A stretch of 64,000 bases of DNA. Source: Larix kaempferi. Taxonomy: Eukaryota; Streptophyta; Pinopsida; Pinales; Pinaceae. A program made the translations under genes and the position numbers. The stretch spans positions 2,614,001 to 2,678,000 of the forward strand of contig BSBM01000386.1 in the NCBI GenBank assembly GCA_027924585.1, in the 5' to 3' direction. Under the pieces are notes generated by a model. It worked only from the letters and a program-made list of their open reading frames with translations. It did no database searches and was not told where the DNA came from. Below are positions 58,502 through 64,000 of the stretch, one piece after another (position 1 is the stretch's first letter; every line of letters begins with the position of its first letter).

Positions 58502-59681
58502 ATCTTTCTTGGATATACTCTTCAATGATGAAAGAATATGTGATACAAATAACACACTCATCCTCAAATTTTTGAAATATCTATTTCACATCTTTCAAAT
58601 TTGCACAAATCTCTTGTAAAATTTTAGTCACCCACATTTGTTCCTCCCATGGCATGTTTGGCCTATTTTCCATTCTTTAATTTTGTGAGGGTTTGAGGGC
58701 ATAATTTTGCAAAGGATAAACTATATTTGATATTAGATGGAAATATATCATACAATATGTGAGATCAAATACCTAGATGTTATATATCCAATAGAATTGA
58801 TTTAGTTGCAATCTAATCCTCTTGTAAGAATTTATGCCATTTCCAAGACATGTGGCCATCATCGAAATCCCTAAAAAAACCATATTTCAAATTGCAATAT
58901 CTACTTCATCCAAACTAGAATTTGTGTGATTTGTTTTTTTGAAATAGTGTATATTTGCAACGAGAACACATATATATAATTTCTTCCTAGAAAATCTATT
59001 GAAAATTACCCAGAAATGATATGATTGTCATGACCCTCTTTTTCCCTTTGAAAACCTGCAAAATAGAGCATAACAGGTTCTATATTTTTACGCTTGAAAA
59101 GTGGTCTAATACAACTTGTTAAGTACCTTAGATATGAAAAAATTATTACATACAAGATATCTAAGAATAATAGAAATGATATGTACATTTTATTAATATC
59201 AAAACCCTTTATAGAAGGAATCCACTCTTGTTCACTTTCCTATTCAAGAGGAAAACCTCCTATGATATATGATCCAAACATAATACAATTTACCTTCAAA
59301 GATCAGAATGTAACTCTAACCACACCAACCTCCTAACTACCTAGTGGGCATCTTTTAGTGAGGTCCCACTACATTTATTTAATAATAACTACCATTAAAT
59401 AGTATTGAGTAGTATTAAGTTTGAATGAGAACTTTGTCCCCCATTACACCACTAAGGAGGATCATAACATCATTCCTCCTTTTGCTTAATACTCTCATCC
59501 ATAATCATGTCGAACCTCGAAGGAATCCACTCTTGTTGACTTGCCTCTTCAAGAAGAAGCACTCCTATGATCTATGATCCAAACACAATACACTTCAACA
59601 TAAAAACCTCCTAACAATATGTGGGCCTCCTTTAATGAGGTACATTACATTTATTGTGCCGAGAGGCGCTCTACAACCCAG

Positions 59682-59936
59682 TATGAGGGAGATCTTGTAA
59701 TGTTTCTGGAGTAACGTTTGTCGATATTGTCGGCTATTAATAAAATAATAAAAAGTAATAATACGAGGGAGATGTAAGGTTACATGTAACGTTTGTCGAT
59801 ATTATTGTCGGCCATTAATAAAATGTAATAATAAAAAGTAAAAAGTAATAATATGAGGGAGATCTTGTAACGTTACATGTAACATTTGTCGGGACATAAT
59901 AAAATGTAATAAAAAGTAAAAAGTAATAAATATTTG
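59682..59936. repeat. 80-90-bp tandem triplication
   Basis: Units start at 59682, 59762 and 59852 with TA(T/C)GAGGGAGAT and share AACGTTTGTCG and AATAAAA blocks; lengths 80, 90 and 85. Confidence 0.85.
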
Positions 59937-60580
59937 GTTGGCCATTACTTTTGAGAAGAGGTTTGCACCTCGAGATATTTGATCCCTCTTGATGCTTGAT
60001 AGAGCCTAGGATTTGGATCTAGGCTAGTTTACTCATAACTACCATTAGGTAGCATTAAATAGTATTAAGTTTGAATGGAACCTTTGGCCCCCATCACACC
60101 GCTAAGGAGGATCAGAACATAATTTCTCCTTTTGCTTCTCACTCTAATCCATATAGTCATGATGTCGGACCTATAATTTAATCTAGTCTTAATGATCATA
60201 TGGTGTGAAGGTGGGATACTTAGAATGGGGTCGAGTCTGGTTTCTTCGTGAAGTATATGGGATAAGGTTTTGTTCCTACATAAGTGGGATTTGTTTGGAA
60301 CCCCGAATGTCTTGACATCCCATTATCTACTGGGAATGGTGATGCTACATGGCTTCTCCACTATGAAATCTATTTGTGCATCCTCAACATTGGAATCCAA
60401 GTGTCTAAGGGAACTTGTAAGTTTGCACACACTTAGTCTCGTATTTGTTGAGTATTAGTGGTGTAGGCTATCAATGGGTTTGCGTTTGCATATATATTTT
60501 TCTAAAGAGACATAGAATATCGAGGTTCATCTTTAATACTTCTAGTATCTTATCGACAACCAATAAGGGAAATTTGGGGA

Positions 60581-60692
60581 ATTTTAAAGAAAAGAGTATG
60601 CTTCCTTAAATGGCATGTTATGTTATCTCTGATAGCAATTTTAAAGAAAATAGTATGCTTCCTGAAATGACATGTTATGTTATCTTTGATAG
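60581..60692. repeat. 57/55-bp tandem duplication
   Basis: 60581-60637 and 60638-60692, both starting ATTTTAAAGAAAA with GTATGCTTCCT. Confidence 0.88.
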
Positions 60693-60859
60693 ACACATTA
60701 ATATTGAGATTCAAAGAATCTCAAGAAAAATATGACGCCAATTGAAGAGAATGAAACAAATGATTAAATATTTGAGCATTCATATGGAAAAACAAGAATG
60801 AATTCCATGCTTGAAGACTTGACTTTAAAATATGACAAGTTAGATATTGATTGTCAAAC

Positions 60860-60949
60860 GAACTATAATATCAACCATGGTTGAGAGAAAGAAGATGTAT
60901 CAATGAACTATAATATCAACCATGGTTGAGAGAAAGAAGATGTATCAAT
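60860..60949. repeat. Perfect 45-bp tandem duplication
   Basis: 60860-60904 and 60905-60949 are identical by eye, which implies a very recent slippage or replication event. Confidence 0.92.
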
Positions 60950-62314
60950 GGAAGAGGTTCACGACACAAATTTGCTTTTTAATTTTCTATATCGAGTTTA
61001 CTTGTATCTTGCTCTTAGGATAATATGTTAGGCATCATAGTTATATGTATGCTATGAGTAGCATGTATGCAATGAGCACTTCCAAGGAAAAACTATTATG
61101 TTTTGGAGAGTTTCGGTACACATTTTGAATATTTTGTATTTAGTTGCATAGATTTTTAACCACCTTTTTATAAATGTAAATGATATTTATTTGTGTGAAA
61201 ATTACAATTATAATGTTAAATAATAAAATTAAAATAATATAATAAAAATTAAATATAATAATAAAATAAATTCATTTTCTTACTTATTATTTAAATATTA
61301 TTAATAATAAATATGTATTCAAATTTATTTTTAATAACAAATATTAAGATAAATATATTATTATTATTTAAAAACACAACATATAGTCTAAAAAATTGAT
61401 TATTTGATTTGGAATAGGTAGATTTTGTAAACAAATTTTTTTCGGCTAAAATTGTTGTGTTTAGTTATTGAAATTGTATAGTGAGAATGTCCAAGGGATA
61501 ATCAAGGATACTGAATCCATTTTTGCAATCAAAATTGCAATTTCAACAATGAAAATCGTAATTTCAACAACTTATCGTGTAACTAGATTGGATTCCAACA
61601 AACCAAACTCACTATAAAAAAAATACAAATAATTTACACTTTAACTCACTCCATTTTTAAACCTCTATGAAACATAATAATAAAAATAAAAAACTAAAGA
61701 TGCTCAACGCTGACAGTGACTTTAAAATTCAAAGAGTCACGGAAATGTTTTCAAGACCCGAAATCATATGTAATCACATGATCAAATGATCCTTTACAAA
61801 ATGACGTCTAAAGCTGACCAATAAAAAGTACGCACTTTCATAAATAAACAAGTAACAAGTAATAACTTTAATATTCATTGTAACGAGGTTGATGTACAAA
61901 CAAAATACTGCAGATTTTATTAATGCTTAATAACCTTAATTTCATCGTCACGAGCGGATGCATTTAAAATATTGCAAACAGACAAATTACTTCCACTCCC
62001 GAGGCAGAGGGTATCATTCACTCTCTTTTCAAGAATTTACTTTGAATAGACAACATATTTGATTGCAAATTTCTCTGAAGAGGTATTGCAATTTGCAAAA
62101 CTTTCACTCATGACTTCAACACAGCCGTCAATTAGCCCATTGTAAATGTCAATACACTTACAGAGCCCCTTGTTTTTTTTGGTTACTACCAAAACCACGA
62201 AACCACTTCTCTCTCGTGTCTATCGCTTGTGAAATTTTTTATGAATCCTAGATCTTAGCCGGTCGTCTCCAATCCCCATGTTCCTGCAACTGCTCCCCAT
62301 GAATCCAGACTGCA

Positions 62315-62322
62315 CTATAAAG
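62315..62322 (+). promoter_or_regulatory. Candidate TATA box
   Basis: CTATAAAG lies 132 bases upstream of the candidate start codon at 62454, after a C/T-rich stretch. Spacing allows a roughly 100-base 5' UTR. Confidence 0.35.
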
Positions 62323-62453
62323 TTAATTTTGGGTTTCTCGGACTAATATTAAAGTAACCAAGCGGCCATAGTAAGGAAAGTTACAGCTCTACCCGTTTGT
62401 TCTGTCGATTCAAAAGATTAAGAACATTGGAAGATCCTCCTTATCTATTGCAA

Positions 62454-62580
62454 ATGAGCAGTAGTAGTGGTAGTAATGTAGTGCAGATGGTTTACGAACT
62501 TTCCAGGGAAATTTTCTCTCTTCCAGGAGCTGCAGTTATACCTGCACCAGAGGCCATTCATAGATTAACGTCTCTTTTGG
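62454..62580 (+). CDS. Candidate first exon, plant cysteine oxidase-like
   Basis: ATG at 62454 opens 42 codons plus one base, up to a good donor site at TTTTGG-GTAACT (62580/62581). The frame then ends at a TAA in the presumed intron. The peptide starts with a serine/glycine run, then VVQMVYELSREIFS and a PAPEAIHRLTSLLG end. A short helix with Y/F and FS, then P-x-P-E-x-I-x-x-L, then LL resembles the N termini of plant cysteine oxidases (PCO/ADO family), which oxidise N-terminal Cys for oxygen-dependent degradation. The stretch is short and the catalytic exons are outside the window, so this is tentative. Confidence 0.35.
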
Positions 62581-62691
62581 GTAACTCCGTCCCCTAATCG
62601 CCCTTTCTCTTTTGTATATATTTCTCATATCAGAATTGATAGTGAATGTGTATCAATCAAATCTGTTGTCCTAGACAGAAGTCAAGTCAGC

Positions 62692-62952
62692 TGGTCTTTG
62701 ATTCCAGATGGCTAGTAGTAGTTTGAGAATTAATATGAATCTCAGAATTTATTGTGATGTTTGTTTGAAATTCAGGTGGTCTTTGAGTCCAGCTGGGTAG
62801 TAATAGATTGAGAATTAATATGAATCTCAGAATTTATTGTGGTGTTTGTTTGAAATTCAGGTCCAGTCTAATTTGAATCCAGCCCCAGCTGGGTAGTAAT
62901 AGATTGAGAATTAATATGAATCTCAGAATTCATTGCGGCGTTTGTTTGAAAG
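62692..62952. repeat. 85-bp tandem repeat, three units
   Basis: 62692-62776, 62777-62861 and a diverged 62862-62952. Each has a (T)GAGAATTAATATGAATCTCAG core, which is itself an imperfect palindrome, and ends TTGTTTGAAA. Confidence 0.9.
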
Positions 62953-63019
62953 TAGTTTTTAAAATATTTGTAGTCTGAGTAAAGATCTATGTATACTTGT
63001 ATATATGGATGATGTTTAA

Positions 63020-63070
63020 GATATATATATATATATATATATATAGATATATATATATATATATATATAT

Positions 63071-63104
<34 letters not shown>
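63020..63104. repeat. TA microsatellite
   Basis: About 85 bases of TA repeat with two single GATA interruptions. Confidence 0.95.
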
Positions 63105-63109
<5 letters not shown>

Positions 63110-63414
63110 GTTTAAGATATATATATATTTTGATAGAATTTTATATAACAAGTTGTTACTTTTCTATTCATATCAAACTTTAAAATGGTATCAAACTTTC
63201 CATAAATCTCTTGGAGAGTATATTGATCCACGAGTAGAGTAGATTTAGCAGTGTTGACTGTTGTCCAGTCCATATAAAATTTATCATATCTGTATATATG
63301 GATAATGTTTATAAAACAGTTATACATTTATCTCCAATCAAAATCTTTTAAACACTAAGGGTTTTTGAATTCCTGGTTTGTTAATTTCTAATTTTGAATA
63401 AGCAGTGTCTTGCC

Positions 63415-64000
63415 CTGAAATTTTATGCCAATCTCAAACATTCAGCTAATATATTATTAATTCAGGACGACCTGTGTTATTTAGAAGCACTGTCTGCTCA
63501 TATCAAACAATTCTAGGTTTACAATTTAAAATTTATTTTCTATAAATATTTTATGCCAGTCTCAAACATTCAGCTAATATATTATTAGTTCAGGACAACC
63601 TGTGTTATTTAGAAGCACTGTCTGCTCATATCAAACAATAATTAGGTTTACAATTTAAAATTTATTTTCTATAAATTTTGCTATAGGTTCATGATTTTCA
63701 AAAGGTGTCTTTGCTTTATTTAAGTTTTAAAGTTTAAAATTCTCTTCTATAAAGCAAAGACACCTTTTGAAAATCATGAACCAATAGCAAAATTTATAGA
63801 AAATTAATTTTAAATTGTAAACCTAATTGTTTGATATGAGTAGACAGTGCTTCTAAATAACACAGGTCGTCCTGAACTAATAATATATTAGCTGAATGGT
63901 TGAGACTGGCATAAAATATTTATAGAAAATAAATTTTAAATTGTAAACCTAAATGTTTGATATGAGCAGACAGTGCTTCTAAATAACACAGGTCGTCCTG
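63415..64000. repeat. Large inverted repeat with duplicated arms, cut by window end
   Basis: Left arm 63463-63719 pairs with 63749-64000 around a 29-base loop (63720-63748). Each arm contains two copies of a 120-130-base unit (about 63421-63540 and 63551-63670 on the left). The innermost 34 bases pair almost perfectly. The right arm runs off the window. A foldback or hairpin-type transposon, or a hairpin-RNA locus, would fit. Confidence 0.88.

Larger units (their letters stand above)
58507..62300. other. AT-rich intergenic spacer
   Basis: No gene or transposon domain recognised. A segment of about 140-165 bp at 59215-59380 is repeated at 59518-59660, and another of about 126 bp at 59384-59509 is repeated at 60034-60161. 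Bases 61190-61400 are almost pure A/T. Confidence 0.6.
62581..64000 (+). other. Presumed first intron or flanking DNA
   Basis: AT-rich, no coding signal. It holds an 85-bp tandem repeat, a long TA tract and a large inverted repeat. If 62454-62580 is an exon, this is its intron, at least 1.4 kb. Confidence 0.4.

Noticed and set aside
62397-62453. N-terminal extension of the candidate gene
   Set aside because: The frame is open upstream but has no ATG before 62454; the first codon would be TTG.

Overview
This window is plant nuclear DNA and is almost entirely LTR retrotransposon. The evidence is tRNA-iMet primer sites, Copia and non-chromodomain Ty3/gypsy polyproteins, nested insertions with 5-bp target duplications, and a possible first exon of a plant-type gene near the right edge. 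The retrotransposon load suggests a large, repeat-rich genome such as a conifer or other gymnosperm. The species cannot be fixed from the sequence. No bacterial features, rRNA or functional tRNA genes were seen.

Layout. 1-7.7 kb: decayed minus-strand Ty3/gypsy copy (G1), cut by the window start. 7.7-13.35 kb: second decayed copy of the same lineage (G2) that lacks RT and IN here. 13.4-16.1 kb: plus-strand remnants (zinc knuckle, RNase H) and low-complexity DNA. 16.1-47.7 kb: a nest. Its base is a minus-strand Copia (A) whose right LTR is shared with a second, truncated unit (A'). Three younger elements lie inside it: the gypsy element G3 (23171-36423, TSD GATAT), a gag-only TR-GAG-like element (36593-39558, TSD GAAGC) and Copia B (39935-47158, TSD CACAT/CATAT). 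The undisturbed left copy of A preserves the pre-insertion sequence for the first two. 47.7-51.4 kb: unidentified repeats with a tRNA-like segment. 51.4-58.5 kb: decayed Copia C (701-bp LTRs, TSD ATCTT). 58.5-62.3 kb: AT-rich spacer. 62.3-64 kb: candidate gene start followed by intron-like DNA holding tandem repeats, a long TA tract and a large inverted repeat cut by the window end.

The most interesting object is G3. Its 1552-bp LTRs differ at only two positions that I could see. It has one uninterrupted 2020-residue Gag-Pol frame. It has four unusual traits: (1) a conserved ORF upstream of gag, in the gag frame and separated from it by one UAG and four codons; (2) five CCHC knuckles with an RGG-rich spacer; (3) two capsid-like modules in tandem between protease and reverse transcriptase, so the polyprotein has three capsid-like modules; (4) two sense ORFs after pol, one with a globular domain and one a long coiled coil with a basic nuclear-localisation-like stretch, ending 13 bases before the 3' LTR. 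Traits 1 and 3 recur in G1 and G2, so they belong to the lineage. The post-pol ORFs can be checked only in G3.

The Copia copies also share architecture: U3 motifs repeated upstream of a TATAAATAG box, a repeated module in the 5' leader, and long 3' untranslated regions filled with tandem arrays of different periods.
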